A stretch of 64,000 nt of DNA, from positions 1 through 64,000 of the forward strand of contig NZ_JAHLDL010000018.1 in the NCBI RefSeq assembly GCF_018861315.1, in the 5' to 3' direction. Of this stretch, positions 47,861 through 57,028 are shown in pieces (the stretch's first letter is position 1; each line of letters begins with the position of its first letter). The notes beneath the pieces are model-generated. The model had not been told where the DNA came from and did not search any database. It saw only the letters and a program-made list of their open reading frames with translations. The position numbers were made by a program, and so were the translations under genes. Source of the DNA: Clostridium bowmanii. GTDB taxonomy: Bacteria; Bacillota; Clostridia; Clostridiales; Clostridiaceae.

Positions 47861-48148
47861 CTACTCTTCCATATATGTAATATTACCATCAAAAATGTAA
47901 GTCAAAGAAGTTTTTGTTCCTTCTAATGCATACATCATTTTTTCAATCACAACTTGCTCTTCCTTATTAGTAGTTATAGAAAGTTTATCTTCTTCGTTAA
48001 CTTCAGACTTTAACCCAAATTCATATACAAAATCATTTATGAGTCTTATCCACTCAGCTGTGTCATTAGACCCCAAGCTTTCCTTCTTCGCGAAATTTTT
48101 TAGTGTTTTATCTAATTGTTTTTTTGAAAACATCAATATATTTGCCAT
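47861..48148 (-). CDS. Uncharacterised 95-residue protein
   Basis: ATG at 48148 lies 7 nt after AGGAGG. The product (MANILMFSKKQLDKTLKNF...) is soluble, acidic in its second half, and contains EWIRLINDFVYEFGLKSEVNEEDK and a final beta-rich TSLTYIFDGNITYMEE. I do not recognise the family. It is a single gene between the foldback element and the permease terminator. Confidence 0.75.
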   Translation of the reverse strand: MANILMFSKKQLDKTLKNFAKKESLGSNDTAEWIRLINDFVYEFGLKSEVNEEDKLSITTNKEEQVVIEKMMYALEGTKTSLTYIFDGNITYMEE

Positions 48149-48247
48149 TATTTTGCCTCCTAATTCTAGTCTTATTAAAGTATAACACAAAAATTGAACT
48201 CACACCAAGGTTAATAGTTACCAATACAGGTTCCCAATTATAACATA

Positions 48248-48285
48248 AAAATGCCATTGTAATTTCGAAATTACAATGGCATTTT
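48248..48285. terminator. Bidirectional terminator after the permease gene
   Basis: A near-perfect 17-bp palindromic stem around TTCGAA (AATGCCATTGTAATTTCG and complement), with A and T tracts at its ends, 38 nt after the permease stop. Confidence 0.9.
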
Positions 48286-48322
48286 CTTTAATTACTATTT
48301 AAAACAGAACCCTATAAGATAT

Positions 48323-49714
48323 CTAGCTCAACATTTTTTTTCTTAACTCATCAACATTTTTGTCTATCTTATTATTTTGAAGCATCATGTATAAGTAAAC
48401 TGGAATACCTACCAACATAAGTATAAACCCATACATTACCACCTGCGAGCCCGTTCCATAAATTGCATATATAGAATATGCAAAAGCAAGCAATGCTACA
48501 AAAGAATTCTTTAAAAAATTCCAAATATTAAAATCTATTGAATGTTTCTTTAAAAGCACTATATCTGCTGCTGCCGAAAAAGCATAAGCAGGCAAAAATG
48601 CCAATGTAGCAAGCAATAGCATAAAGTTAAAGGCTGCATTTAATGAGCCTACATAGTTTAGTATAAGAAGTATATTCGCTGCAACACCACTTATTACAAG
48701 TGAAATAACAGGGGTCTTATATTTTGGATGTACTCTCCCAAATACTTCTGGAAACAATTTGTCCTGAGCAGCTCCAAATGCACTTCTAGCAGTTGTTAAT
48801 ACCCATCCTGAAGTAGCTCCTAAAGTGGATATTATAGCACCTATTGCTATAAAGTTTCCACCCCAAGTCCCACCAGTTGCTGCGTTAATTATATCTGCAA
48901 GAGGTGCTTTTGAACCGGCTAAAGTAGCTTGATCTAGAACACCCATGGCAACTATTGAAACAATTAAATATACGGCTGCTGCGATTAGTGTGCCATAAAT
49001 TGTACTTTTTCTAATGTTTTTTTCTGGATCTTTAATTTCTCCTGCTGGAACCGTTGCACTTTCAATACCTACAAAAGCCCACAATGCAATTGCAATTGCT
49101 GCTGGTAAGGTACCCATTCCTGAAACCTCAGCACTAGAAACTGTACTAAGCATATCAGGGTTAAAATGCATGCCTGCAATTACTACAAATACCACTAAAG
49201 CACTTATTTTTAGTACTGTTGTTACAATACTAACCATTCCTGCTCCTTTAACACCAAGAATATTTACAATTGTGAAAAACCATAACACTGCTGAAGTAAT
49301 TAAAAATGCCAATAATGGAGTTGTTGCCCCTGGAAAAAAGTAAGTGAAATAAAGCATAAAAGCAGTTATAATAGCGGCATTTCCTACCCAAGCACCTATC
49401 CAATAGGTCCAAGCAATTAGGAACCCTGCAAAATTACCAAAAGCAGCTCTAGTATATACAATCGGCCCCCCTGTTCTTGGCATAGCAGTTCCAAGACTAG
49501 CAAAACTTAATGCAATTAGAAGTGATCCAATAGCTGTAATTATCCAAGCAAGCATAGCAGTTTTAGGATTTGATGCGGCCGCTAGAGATGCCGCAGAAGT
49601 AAAAATACCTGAACCTATACAGTTTCCTACAACTATAGCAGTTGCGGCGGCTAGACCAAGCTCCCTCTTTAACTTCACATTTCCCGAATCATTAACATCA
49701 TTGATTTTACTCAT
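48323..49714 (-). CDS. APC-family amino acid permease
   Basis: A 463-residue protein with about 12 membrane spans. The N-terminal VVGNCIGSGIF (substrate-binding GxG break in TM1) and AMPRTGGPIVYTRAAFG are those of the amino acid-polyamine-cation family; GFESA-like VGIESATVPAGEIKDPEKNI and the antiporter-like layout suggest the arginine/ornithine-type or amino acid exchanger branch. ATG follows AAGGAGG. No decarboxylase or deiminase gene is adjacent, so the substrate remains open. Confidence 0.9.
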   Translation of the reverse strand: MSKINDVNDSGNVKLKRELGLAAATAIVVGNCIGSGIFTSAASLAAASNPKTAMLAWIITAIGSLLIALSFASLGTAMPRTGGPIVYTRAAFGNFAGFLIAWTYWIGAWVGNAAIITAFMLYFTYFFPGATTPLLAFLITSAVLWFFTIVNILGVKGAGMVSIVTTVLKISALVVFVVIAGMHFNPDMLSTVSSAEVSGMGTLPAAIAIALWAFVGIESATVPAGEIKDPEKNIRKSTIYGTLIAAAVYLIVSIVAMGVLDQATLAGSKAPLADIINAATGGTWGGNFIAIGAIISTLGATSGWVLTTARSAFGAAQDKLFPEVFGRVHPKYKTPVISLVISGVAANILLILNYVGSLNAAFNFMLLLATLAFLPAYAFSAAADIVLLKKHSIDFNIWNFLKNSFVALLAFAYSIYAIYGTGSQVVMYGFILMLVGIPVYLYMMLQNNKIDKNVDELRKKMLS

Positions 49715-50009
49715 AATATGCCCTCCTTATTATTGTGCACAAAATCTTTTACTATAGTTTACAGCTTATATGATTGTCCATATAAACTACAAGCTATAAA
49801 CAATGGTATTTAATTATATATATTCCTTAGTCATACATTCTATGTTTATTGTGTAATTATTGAAGTAATGTAAAATCAAGTATTTATATAATTATTTAAA
49901 TATATATTAATATAGCATATTTTCACTGTAAAAACGAGATAATTATTCAAAAATTTTATATAAGTGTTATATAAATCTGATTCCATTTTCTAATAAAATA
50001 GCAGATACA

Positions 50010-50697
50010 ATGTTTAAAATTGCAAATCAAATTGCTCCACATGAGGATGTTTTAGGCATGTATGTAATAACACAATTTGGAAGTAGCTATAGCAATAAAA
50101 TGGTTACTTTTGAAATAGTTAATAACGCACTTAAATATTATGAAGAAATTTATAAAAATTACCCTACCAATGAATCATATCTCAAATCCTATAAAAGACT
50201 TATAGATATTCATATTGCCTTAGGAGAACATGATAAAAGCAAAAAACTAATAGATGATGGTTTAAAATCTACAAATAAGGAAATGAATTTTATAGCAAAG
50301 AAATATAGTATGTTTTATTTAATGCTTGCAAAAGATTATGCTGAGGCGAAGGCTATTGGGCAAAGACCTATAGAACAAAAAAACGAGTATTATATAGGGA
50401 ATGTATATATTATTCTTTCAGATAGTTCTTAAGGTACTAACCCGAATATACAAAATAGGAGTACGCTATGATATTAAAAACACAGGAAAATATATAGGTA
50501 AAGACATCTACAAAGCAATGAAGATGGCAAATAGATCATATAAATTATCAGGAGATATTGAAGATATGAAATATGTACTAAACGGAATATACCGAGATTT
50601 TAATACAACCAAAGATTATGAGTGGACAATACAACAAATTTTAAAATTACCTAAAGAAGAAATTAAAGAAGAGCAATATTCGGATTTAGGCTCTTAG
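50010..50697 (+). pseudogene. Frameshifted TPR-like protein remnant
   Basis: Two overlapping frames form one degraded gene. The first (50010-50432) encodes TPR-like helices (NALKYYEEIYKNYPTNESYLKSYKRL... and IALGEHDKSKKLIDDGLK). The second, in another frame from about 50401, continues with helical AMKMANRSYKLSGDIEDMKYVLNG. No ribosome site precedes 50010 and the frame is open for 78 nt before it, so the 5' end is also lost. It ends at the inverted-repeat element at 50689. Family unclear. Confidence 0.6.
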
Positions 50698-50808
50698 CTT
50701 ATGCAATGAAAAGTACCCGTAAGAAGTCCAGGACGGCCTTCTAGCACTTCTGAGACAGGATATCGAATAAGTGCGTTAGGGGATTTTTCATGGAATAAGC
50801 TTAGAGCC
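50689..50808. repeat. 120-bp inverted-repeat element (MITE-like or structured RNA)
   Basis: The first and last 30 bases are inverted copies with 25 matches (GGCTCT-AGCTTAT...ATGAAAA...CCC). Inside, GCACTT and AAGTGC form a second pairing. It is richer in G+C than its surroundings, has no ORF, and interrupts the end of a pseudogene. Clear target duplications were not found. Confidence 0.55.
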
Positions 50809-50864
50809 TGTTAACAAATGCTCTACTATCAGAACATCCTACATGCCGAACCTTAATGATTTAC

Positions 50865-51548
50865 TCAATTTTTTATATCTACTCCCCCAAAAGCTGCAAA
50901 ACAATGTATCGTTAAAACTGGCGCATCTGGATTAACATAATTTTTACCTTTAGTCTTATTAGACCATCCTCCAAAAACAGGAATACCATTTACTTCAACC
51001 TTCCATTCTGCTGGAACTATTATATTTACTCCACCAAAGGCTGCTGTAACATCAAGTCTTGCTCCTTCGTTTAATATAAAAGCATCTCGAAGATCCAAAT
51101 CAATTCCTCCAAAAATAGCAACAAGACTGCCACCCCTAAAGTTTTTAGAAATATTTCTTGTTTTTACACCTGAAAAAAGTGATAAATTATCTACCACATC
51201 TTCGTCAACTTTACTTTTGTTAAATTCATAATTTTCCTTTTTTAAAGTTTTAGGTACTAACATTGACACACCAATAGCTATAATTATAGCAGGCCAAAAA
51301 AATCTTACCAGACTAACTGTAATAACATTAAGTTCTCGCATTTGAAATAGTGCACCAATCACTATAAGTGTGACTCCTGAAGTTTTAGACACAGGTTTTG
51401 TACTTAACTGACTTACTCCTGCACCTATTAGTATAAGTGGCCACCACATTGATATTATATGACCTAAGTTCCAAAGTCCTAATTGGTTAAATAATGATCC
51501 GATGCCCAATAGTATAAAAATGATACCCAAATAAAATTTACCTTTCAT
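50865..51548 (-). CDS. LiaF-like membrane protein (DUF5668)
   Basis: The 227-residue protein has four short N-terminal membrane helices with the GLW-type repeat pattern (LGIIFILLGIGSLFNQLGLW and WPLILIGAGVSQL), then a C-terminal beta-helical LiaF-type domain with repeated FGG blocks (SLVAIFGGIDLDLRDA, VTAAFGGVNIIVP, FAAFGGVDIKN). LiaF-like proteins sense or dampen cell-envelope stress responses. ATG follows AAGGGGG. No LiaRS two-component genes are adjacent. Confidence 0.88.
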   Translation of the reverse strand: MKGKFYLGIIFILLGIGSLFNQLGLWNLGHIISMWWPLILIGAGVSQLSTKPVSKTSGVTLIVIGALFQMRELNVITVSLVRFFWPAIIIAIGVSMLVPKTLKKENYEFNKSKVDEDVVDNLSLFSGVKTRNISKNFRGGSLVAIFGGIDLDLRDAFILNEGARLDVTAAFGGVNIIVPAEWKVEVNGIPVFGGWSNKTKGKNYVNPDAPVLTIHCFAAFGGVDIKN

Positions 51549-51794
51549 AGTAATTTCCCCCTTCTATTTTTTACAATTTCTTAAGGGCGATTAAAGACTA
51601 TTAAGCCCCCTTGAATTTTATATACTTTTTATTATATGTAATTTATTATACCATTATATGGTTTTTTTTACTATTTTAAAATTATTCGTTGAAAGTCCAT
51701 AATTACAAATAAATTAGGAAAGCTAATATCAGAATGCAATTTTAGTATAAGTAAAATATCTAATGGGCACTATAAATTCTAATAAAGGAGATAT

Positions 51795-51827
51795 ATGATG
51801 ACAGCAAAAAAAACATCATCACCCTAA
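51795..51827 (+). CDS. Possible 10-codon peptide ahead of the Asn/Met-rich gene
   Basis: AAAGGAGAT is followed by ATGATG and eight more codons (MMTAKKTSSP) before TAA, 43 nt upstream of the next gene start. The ribosome site is strong, the frame very short. It could be a leader peptide or a vestige. Confidence 0.25.
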   Translation: MMTAKKTSSP

Positions 51828-51870
51828 TCATATATTAAGCATAGTCCATATATTGGGAAGGAGAATATTT

Positions 51871-52119
51871 ATGAATGAGAAAATTTTTAAAGACACAGAA
51901 GAACCCGAAGATACACGCTCTGAAGAGGATATACTAAACGAGGATATATTCAGTTTATCTAATATGTCTAACATGATTAGTATGTCTAGCAACCCTAACA
52001 TGTATATGCCTGGCATAATTAATTTGCCTATTAATCCTAACATGTATTCAGCTAACATGCCTAATATTAATAGTGAAGACCCTTTAAGTGAAAGTCCAGA
52101 AGATAAAAAATTCTCATAA
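51871..52119 (+). CDS. Asn/Met/Ser-rich small protein of unknown function
   Basis: ATG at 51871 follows GGAAGGAG by 7 nt. The 82-residue product has an acidic N-terminal part (EEPEDTRSEEDILNEDIF) and a low-complexity middle with NPNMYMPG, NPNMYSAN and MSNM units, then an acidic end. Composition recalls spore-coat or other structural proteins, but there is no recognisable domain. A strong terminator follows, so it is probably a real single gene. Confidence 0.55.
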   Translation: MNEKIFKDTEEPEDTRSEEDILNEDIFSLSNMSNMISMSSNPNMYMPGIINLPINPNMYSANMPNINSEDPLSESPEDKKFS

Positions 52120-52189
52120 AAAAGACTTAGTTCAAAAGACTAGCTATTCTTGCAGAGTCCATTAATAACACATATATTTCTTAATTTTT

Positions 52190-52238
52190 CAGCAACAGGG
52201 ATTGAAAGTTTATCTTCCAATCCCTGTTGCTGATTTTT
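52190..52238 (+). terminator. Terminator of the Asn/Met-rich gene
   Basis: A 15-bp perfect stem (CAGCAACAGGGATTG and complement) with 12-nt loop, followed by ATTTTTT. Confidence 0.92.
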
Positions 52239-52352
52239 TAAAAGTTTTATTCTTTAAGCAGCGGTTATCAAGACATGTTTTTTAGTGGATACTGTCTAAG
52301 TCTAACCACTGAGGTTAAATCCAGAAATGATGGAAATTTAATTAATAACTTA

Positions 52353-53201
52353 TTATGATTTTATAGTTGAATAAAAAGCAGTGCCTAAAATAATAATGCC
52401 ACCTAAAATTTCTCTTGTGGTTGGTATCTCTCCAATTACAAGCAAGGCAAAAATGATTCCATATACTGGTTCCAAACTAGAAATAATACCCGCTGTTTGT
52501 GTTTTAACATTTTTCAGACCATTAATAAATAATGTGTGAGATATAGCAGTAAAAACAACACCTAATACAACAAGTAATATTATATCCATAGGTTTAAATA
52601 CGGGTCTTATTAAAAATAGAAAAGGAATTAACACAAGTGTAGCCACAAATTGTTCATAAAAAGCAATAACTATACTTGAATATTCTTTCACATATTTTCT
52701 ATTAAGCATTGAAAGGACTGCGTAAGTAAAACTAGACAATATTCCCCACAAGACCCCTTCCGTTAAATTATTACCTAACTTAAACTTTGGCACTACAAGC
52801 GCTACTCCCATTAGTGTAATAATCGCAATTACAATATCTTTTGTTTTAATTTTCTCTTTAAAAAAATAAGGTTCAAGAAAAGTAACAAAAACAGGAAACG
52901 TAGAAAATATCAGAAGCCCTATTGCCACCGTTGACACCTGGATGGACTTAAAAAAAGCACTCCAGTGAATTGCTAATATAAATCCCATTATTCCTAGGTA
53001 AAGATAGTCTTTTTTCTTTTTTAATTTTATATCTTTCTTAAGAAAAAGCATAATGATCAATAAAAAAATACTTGAAAAGAAAACTCTGCCTAGTACAATT
53101 ATCATAGGTGGCAATGAAAGCAACTTTCCAAATAATCCGGCTATTCCAAACAAGAAAACCGCAAAGTGAATTTGTGTAAGATTTTTATTCTTTGTATTCA
53201 T
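52353..53201 (-). CDS. EamA-family (DMT) transporter
   Basis: The 282-residue protein has ten membrane helices in two EamA repeats (first ending FFKEKIKTKDIVIAIITLMGVALV, second with SSLEPVYGIIFALLVIGEIPTTREILGG). These exporters move amino acids, nucleosides or other metabolites. The ATG at 53201 is 9 nt from AAGGG; a GTG at 53207 is less well spaced. It is monocistronic. Confidence 0.9.
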   Translation of the reverse strand: MNTKNKNLTQIHFAVFLFGIAGLFGKLLSLPPMIIVLGRVFFSSIFLLIIMLFLKKDIKLKKKKDYLYLGIMGFILAIHWSAFFKSIQVSTVAIGLLIFSTFPVFVTFLEPYFFKEKIKTKDIVIAIITLMGVALVVPKFKLGNNLTEGVLWGILSSFTYAVLSMLNRKYVKEYSSIVIAFYEQFVATLVLIPFLFLIRPVFKPMDIILLVVLGVVFTAISHTLFINGLKNVKTQTAGIISSLEPVYGIIFALLVIGEIPTTREILGGIIILGTAFYSTIKS

Positions 53202-53412
53202 AAACACACACCCTTCTTTGCTTTATTTTTCTTTGAACTCTGCCATTTAAGATATTCAATAATTTAATTTTATAATAATTATACTTATTATAAAATACAT
53301 TCTACAAATAGATTGAAATTCCTTCAAAGATTTATAGTTTTAAATTATTTAAGGTTTTTATAAGATTTAATAACCACTTTTAACAATATTTATTAAATAG
53401 CTTAATATTTAG

Positions 53413-53505
53413 TATAATTATAACTCTTAAGGACACCATAATAACGAAGATTTAGTAAAGGAGAGAAAAACACAGTAGATTTTATACTTGCTCTACTGTG
53501 TTTTT
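53413..53505 (+). other. Promoter, ribosome site and terminator without a gene
   Basis: TATAAT (53413-53418) is followed by AAAGGAGAGA and then directly by a 14-bp hairpin (AAAAACACAGTAGA and complement, 53466-53505) with T-tract. No frame of use lies between. It may be a deleted gene, a short RNA of about 80 nt, or a chance arrangement; the hairpin also ends the opposite GNAT gene. Confidence 0.35.
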
Positions 53506-53541
53506 AATTTTTTCACAAAAAATCTTTTGACTTATTATTTT

Positions 53542-54090
53542 TTAAATGGTAAAGGCTTCCCATTCCGGCCTCAATATTCCATATAAATACATATCATATC
53601 GAATTCCATCTCTATGAATAAATTCTCTATAAACTCCTTCTCTTTTAAATCCCAATTTTTCATATAGCTTTATAGCAGGTTCATTGTACTGAAGAACAGT
53701 AAGCTGTATTTTATGGAAATTTAGTTCTTGAAATCCGAACTCCATAGTTAATTTAAGAGCTTCCATTCCATAACCTTTACCCCTATGTTTTTCTCCACCA
53801 ATACCTATGTATATTATAGCAGTTCCATTAGTCCAAGATATATCCTCAAATCCTGTAACTCCAATAAATTCTTCTTGTTTAAGATTTTTAATAGCAAAAA
53901 TATAAGCTGTATTAGATTTTCTTACTTCACTAAGTGACTCCTGTACCTCTTCCAAATTTTTAGGAATTGCACTTACTATATCGTAATAACGCATAAAGGC
54001 TACATCGGTAAACCACTTTTGCAATTCCAAAACATCTTGCTGGTTTATAGAAGTAAGTTTTATTTCTTCTCCCATCAAAAGATTTCTCAT
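53542..54090 (-). CDS. GNAT acetyltransferase (RimJ/RimL type)
   Basis: A 182-residue protein with the GNAT acetyl-CoA site: IYIGIGGEKHRGKGYGMEAL (the RxxGxG/A motif) and LNFHKIQLTVLQYNEPAIKLYEKLGFKREGVYRE, which closely follows the RimJ/RimL and spermidine-type subgroup. It probably acetylates an amine or a protein N-terminus. ATG follows GGAAGG. Substrate unknown. Confidence 0.9.
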   Translation of the reverse strand: MRNLLMGEEIKLTSINQQDVLELQKWFTDVAFMRYYDIVSAIPKNLEEVQESLSEVRKSNTAYIFAIKNLKQEEFIGVTGFEDISWTNGTAIIYIGIGGEKHRGKGYGMEALKLTMEFGFQELNFHKIQLTVLQYNEPAIKLYEKLGFKREGVYREFIHRDGIRYDMYLYGILRPEWEAFTI

Positions 54091-54173
54091 TTTATTACCT
54101 TCCCTCTAGTTTTATTTAATATTAAATAATCACCTATGGTGCTGAAGTGTAGTTAAAATACTTTATCCTATAA

Positions 54174-54203
54174 AAATAGACTAGCGTATACGCTAATCTA
54201 TTT
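54174..54203. terminator. Terminator at the DUF2156 gene end
   Basis: AAATAGA...TAGCGTATACGCTA...TCTATTT is a palindrome with a small mismatch. It overlaps the last bases of the DUF2156 gene. Confidence 0.7.
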
Positions 54204-55125
54204 ATAACACATCACCAACTAAACATTTAGAAAAACTAAAAATATATTTCTTCTCTAATTTATATGGGTGATAAGATAACTTAGATTTTCTAAGACCATC
54301 AATCCCTAAGTCTTGTTCTCTATTAATTATCTTAACATCACTAAAACATCTATCAATAAATGTTTTGTTAATAAAACTGTACACACCACTATAACCCATA
54401 TCTCCCTTTTCAATATGAATTACTGCCAAATTATCATTTAATTTTTCTCCTAAACTAAATGCCACTATTTTTCCATCTACATAAACAGCTATGCCCTTAA
54501 TATTTATAATTTGTATGTTTTTTAGAACATCTTTTATTCCCTGTAATTCATAATAAAGCATATCATCGTCATCATCATTGCCTTCATACCAATTTTCTGC
54601 TGCAATTATAACATCATTGATTATTTCTGTACCTTTAATGTCCTTAACTTCATAATTATAATTTTTTATAAAAGAATTATAATGATTCTTTTTACCATGG
54701 AGCTTCTTACCTGAAAGCTTTATAAGCTTTTCAGCTTCATATAAATAATCAAAATTATCTCTATCTTCTTTTATACAAATATCCTTAACATCATCATATA
54801 TGTCGCTTATTTCTTCCATAAACACTTCATCAAGATCCTTGAATAAGTAATCCATATTGTTTTCTGTCTTGTACGCCATTAGTGCATCTATTATTTCTTT
54901 AAGATTTTCTTTGTTGTAACCCAAAGGTTGCATAAAATAGTATCTTCCTTCAAAGTCTTTTTTCTTTATTATTAGAGTTCCTTTATAAATATTAAAACAA
55001 ATATCACAAGCCTCTCTCCATATATATAAAGTTGTAAAAGAATATTCACAACTTAGGAATTTATACGGATATATAAACTCCTCCAATGTATTCTTGTCTT
55101 CTATTGTAAGCCTTTTAAAAATCAT
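54202..55125 (-). CDS. DUF2156 (phosphatidylglycerol-lysyltransferase C-terminal-like) protein
   Basis: A 307-residue soluble protein of the DUF2156 family, built from two GNAT-like folds as in the catalytic part of MprF. It shows YKFLSCEYSFTTLYIWRE at the start, GKKLHGKKNHYNSF in the middle, and VAFSLGEKLNDNLAVIHIEKGD then INREQDLGIDGLRKSKLSYHP at the end. Unlike MprF it has no membrane domain. It may transfer an amino acid from aminoacyl-tRNA, but this is inferred. ATG follows GGGGAAAGG. Confidence 0.85.
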   Translation of the reverse strand: MIFKRLTIEDKNTLEEFIYPYKFLSCEYSFTTLYIWREACDICFNIYKGTLIIKKKDFEGRYYFMQPLGYNKENLKEIIDALMAYKTENNMDYLFKDLDEVFMEEISDIYDDVKDICIKEDRDNFDYLYEAEKLIKLSGKKLHGKKNHYNSFIKNYNYEVKDIKGTEIINDVIIAAENWYEGNDDDDDMLYYELQGIKDVLKNIQIINIKGIAVYVDGKIVAFSLGEKLNDNLAVIHIEKGDMGYSGVYSFINKTFIDRCFSDVKIINREQDLGIDGLRKSKLSYHPYKLEKKYIFSFSKCLVGDVL

Positions 55126-55477
55126 AATCTCAACCTTTCCCCTTAAAATATACCATAAATATTATCATATTTTTACATTCATTTACTATTTTATACTGTT
55201 TGTTTGTTTTTTGCAAGTAGATACTTATAAGAATCATAGTTACAAAATAGATACCATTAAGTTATAACACTTCTTAATTTTTTTCTATGTTTATATTAAC
55301 CGATTTCAGAAAAATATATACTGGATTTCACGTTTGTTTAGTTCTAATATATTTTATTAATATATTATCATATTATTCATATAATATGATATGATGCTAT
55401 GATATAATTTCACTATATCAATTTAAGGATGGGTTAAATACCCTTATTTTATTAATATCCTAGGAGGTGACTTATAG
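55126..55477. other. Divergent promoter region
   Basis: 352 bp between the DUF2156 gene and ccdA with no gene. It is extremely AT-rich, with ATATGATATGATGCTATGATATAAT near 55385-55408 containing plausible -10 boxes for ccdA. No riboswitch or operator pattern was recognised. Confidence 0.4.
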
Positions 55478-56182
55478 TTGAACAATATTAGTCTTATATT
55501 AGCTTTTTCAGCAGGACTACTTTCTTTTTTGTCCCCATGTGTTTTACCACTAGTTCCAGCCTACATTAGTTATTTAACTGGAACAGCCATTAATGAATTA
55601 GATGATAAAAAAGCTAAGTTAAATATATTATATAAATCTTTCGGTTTTGTCATTGGATTTTCTATTATTTTCATTTTGATGGGTGCTTCTATTACAACCC
55701 TAGGCAAACTTTTGATTAAAAATCAAAACATCTTTAGAAAAATCAGTGGTTCGTTAATGATAGTATTCGGTCTTCACACACTTGGTTTATTAAAAATCAA
55801 ACTACTTTATAGAGAAAAAAGATTTTTTTCTTTTAATAAAGGTGGTGGCAAGTTTGGCTCTATACTTATGGGAATAGCTTTCGCCGCAGGTTGGACACCT
55901 TGCATAGGACCTATTTTATCCTCTATTCTTACATATGCTAGCAGTTTTGAAACCATAGATAAAGGGGTCCTTCTTCTTTCAGTATATTCATTAGGCCTTG
56001 CTGTTCCTTTTATACTAACCGCCCTGGCTATCGGTAGCTTTACAAAGCACAAGCACACAATTTCAAAATATTTGCCTGTAATATCCACTATCAGTGGAAT
56101 ACTATTAGTGACAATGGGTATTTTGATTTTCACAAACAAAGTTAATATTTTAAGTAGGTATTTGAATTTTTTCAACTTTTAA
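55478..56182 (+). CDS. ccdA: CcdA-type thiol:disulfide electron transporter
   Basis: A 234-residue protein with six membrane segments. The two redox cysteines lie in SPCVLPLVPAY (TM1) and GWTPCIGPIL (TM4), the CcdA signature. It carries electrons from cytoplasmic thioredoxin to extracytoplasmic thiol-disulfide proteins. A TTG start lies 7 nt after AGGAGGTGA. The next gene encodes a TlpA-like thioredoxin, the expected partner. Confidence 0.94.
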   Translation: MNNISLILAFSAGLLSFLSPCVLPLVPAYISYLTGTAINELDDKKAKLNILYKSFGFVIGFSIIFILMGASITTLGKLLIKNQNIFRKISGSLMIVFGLHTLGLLKIKLLYREKRFFSFNKGGGKFGSILMGIAFAAGWTPCIGPILSSILTYASSFETIDKGVLLLSVYSLGLAVPFILTALAIGSFTKHKHTISKYLPVISTISGILLVTMGILIFTNKVNILSRYLNFFNF

Positions 56183-56240
56183 CGACATTTCACAAGGAGA
56201 GTTTCCTTCTGAAGTCGTTAAAATTGCAGCTCCGCAGGAG
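56183..56240 (+). other. Hairpin between ccdA and tlpA
   Basis: AACGAC...TTTCA pairs with TGAA...GTCGTT immediately after ccdA. It lacks a T-run, so it may tune relative expression or mRNA stability rather than terminate. Confidence 0.35.
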
Positions 56241-56321
56241 ATGATTTAATACATTTCATAAGCGAATGTTATCACTTGTATAGGTGATAATACAATTAAT
56301 AATTTAATGGGAGGATTAATC

Positions 56322-56939
56322 ATGAAAAAAATAATTTGGCCCTTAGTATTTGTTTTAGTATTTGGCATAAGTATTTATACTGTAACTAATTATAACAAAA
56401 GCAAAGGTAAAGATTTAAACACAACTACCAAAGAAAATCTCACAACTAATAATACAAAACCAAGTGCAAGTTCCACCACTGAAAATGCCACTACAGGCAC
56501 TGCCTCTTCCACTGCTAAAAGTTCTGAGGCTGATAAGATTCCAGCCTTGAATTTCAAACTAAAAGATCTGAATGGTAAAGAAGTTTCTCTTAGTGATTTT
56601 AAAGGAAAAAAAGTATTTCTAAACTTTTGGGCAAGTTGGTGTCCTCCTTGTAAAGCCGAAATGCCTGATATTGAAAAATTACAGGTGGAAACTAAGGACA
56701 CTGATTTAGTTATATTGGCTGTAAATATTGGCGAAGACAATTCCACTGCCAAATCTTTTATGGAAAAGAATAAATATAACTTTACTGTTTTATTGGATTC
56801 AAATCAGAGTATAGCAGCTCAATATAATATTGCTGCAATTCCAACCTCCTTCTTTATTGATAAGGCCGGTAATATTGTCTCCTCTACAAGAGGTGGCATG
56901 ACCCTAGAACAAATGAAAGTTAACATTAGCAAATTATAA
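56322..56939 (+). CDS. TlpA/ResA-like membrane-anchored thioredoxin
   Basis: The 205-residue protein has an N-terminal signal anchor (about 4-22), a Ser/Thr/Asn-rich linker (25-70) and a thioredoxin-fold domain starting NFKLKDLNGKEVSLSDFKGK with redox site WASWCPPCKAEMP (Cys near 106 and 109) and cis-Pro IPTSFF. It reduces disulfides outside the membrane using electrons from CcdA. The ATG at 56322 follows GGGAGG. The position next to ccdA indicates one operon. Confidence 0.93.
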   Translation: MKKIIWPLVFVLVFGISIYTVTNYNKSKGKDLNTTTKENLTTNNTKPSASSTTENATTGTASSTAKSSEADKIPALNFKLKDLNGKEVSLSDFKGKKVFLNFWASWCPPCKAEMPDIEKLQVETKDTDLVILAVNIGEDNSTAKSFMEKNKYNFTVLLDSNQSIAAQYNIAAIPTSFFIDKAGNIVSSTRGGMTLEQMKVNISKL

Positions 56940-56956
56940 ATTAACAAAAGCTGTAC

Positions 56957-56998
56957 AAAACCCCACTGAAAATTATCATTAATTTTCAGTGGGGTTTT
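56957..56998. terminator. Bidirectional terminator between tlpA and the hybrid kinase
   Basis: An 18-bp perfect inverted repeat (AAAACCCCACTGAAAATT and complement, 6-nt loop) lies between the convergent genes. Confidence 0.93.
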
Positions 56999-57028
56999 TA
57001 CTTATCTTAATTTAAAAATGCAATAAAA

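Noticed and set aside
55807-56175. Minus-strand ORF opposite ccdA
   Set aside because: Shadow of ccdA with no ribosome site.
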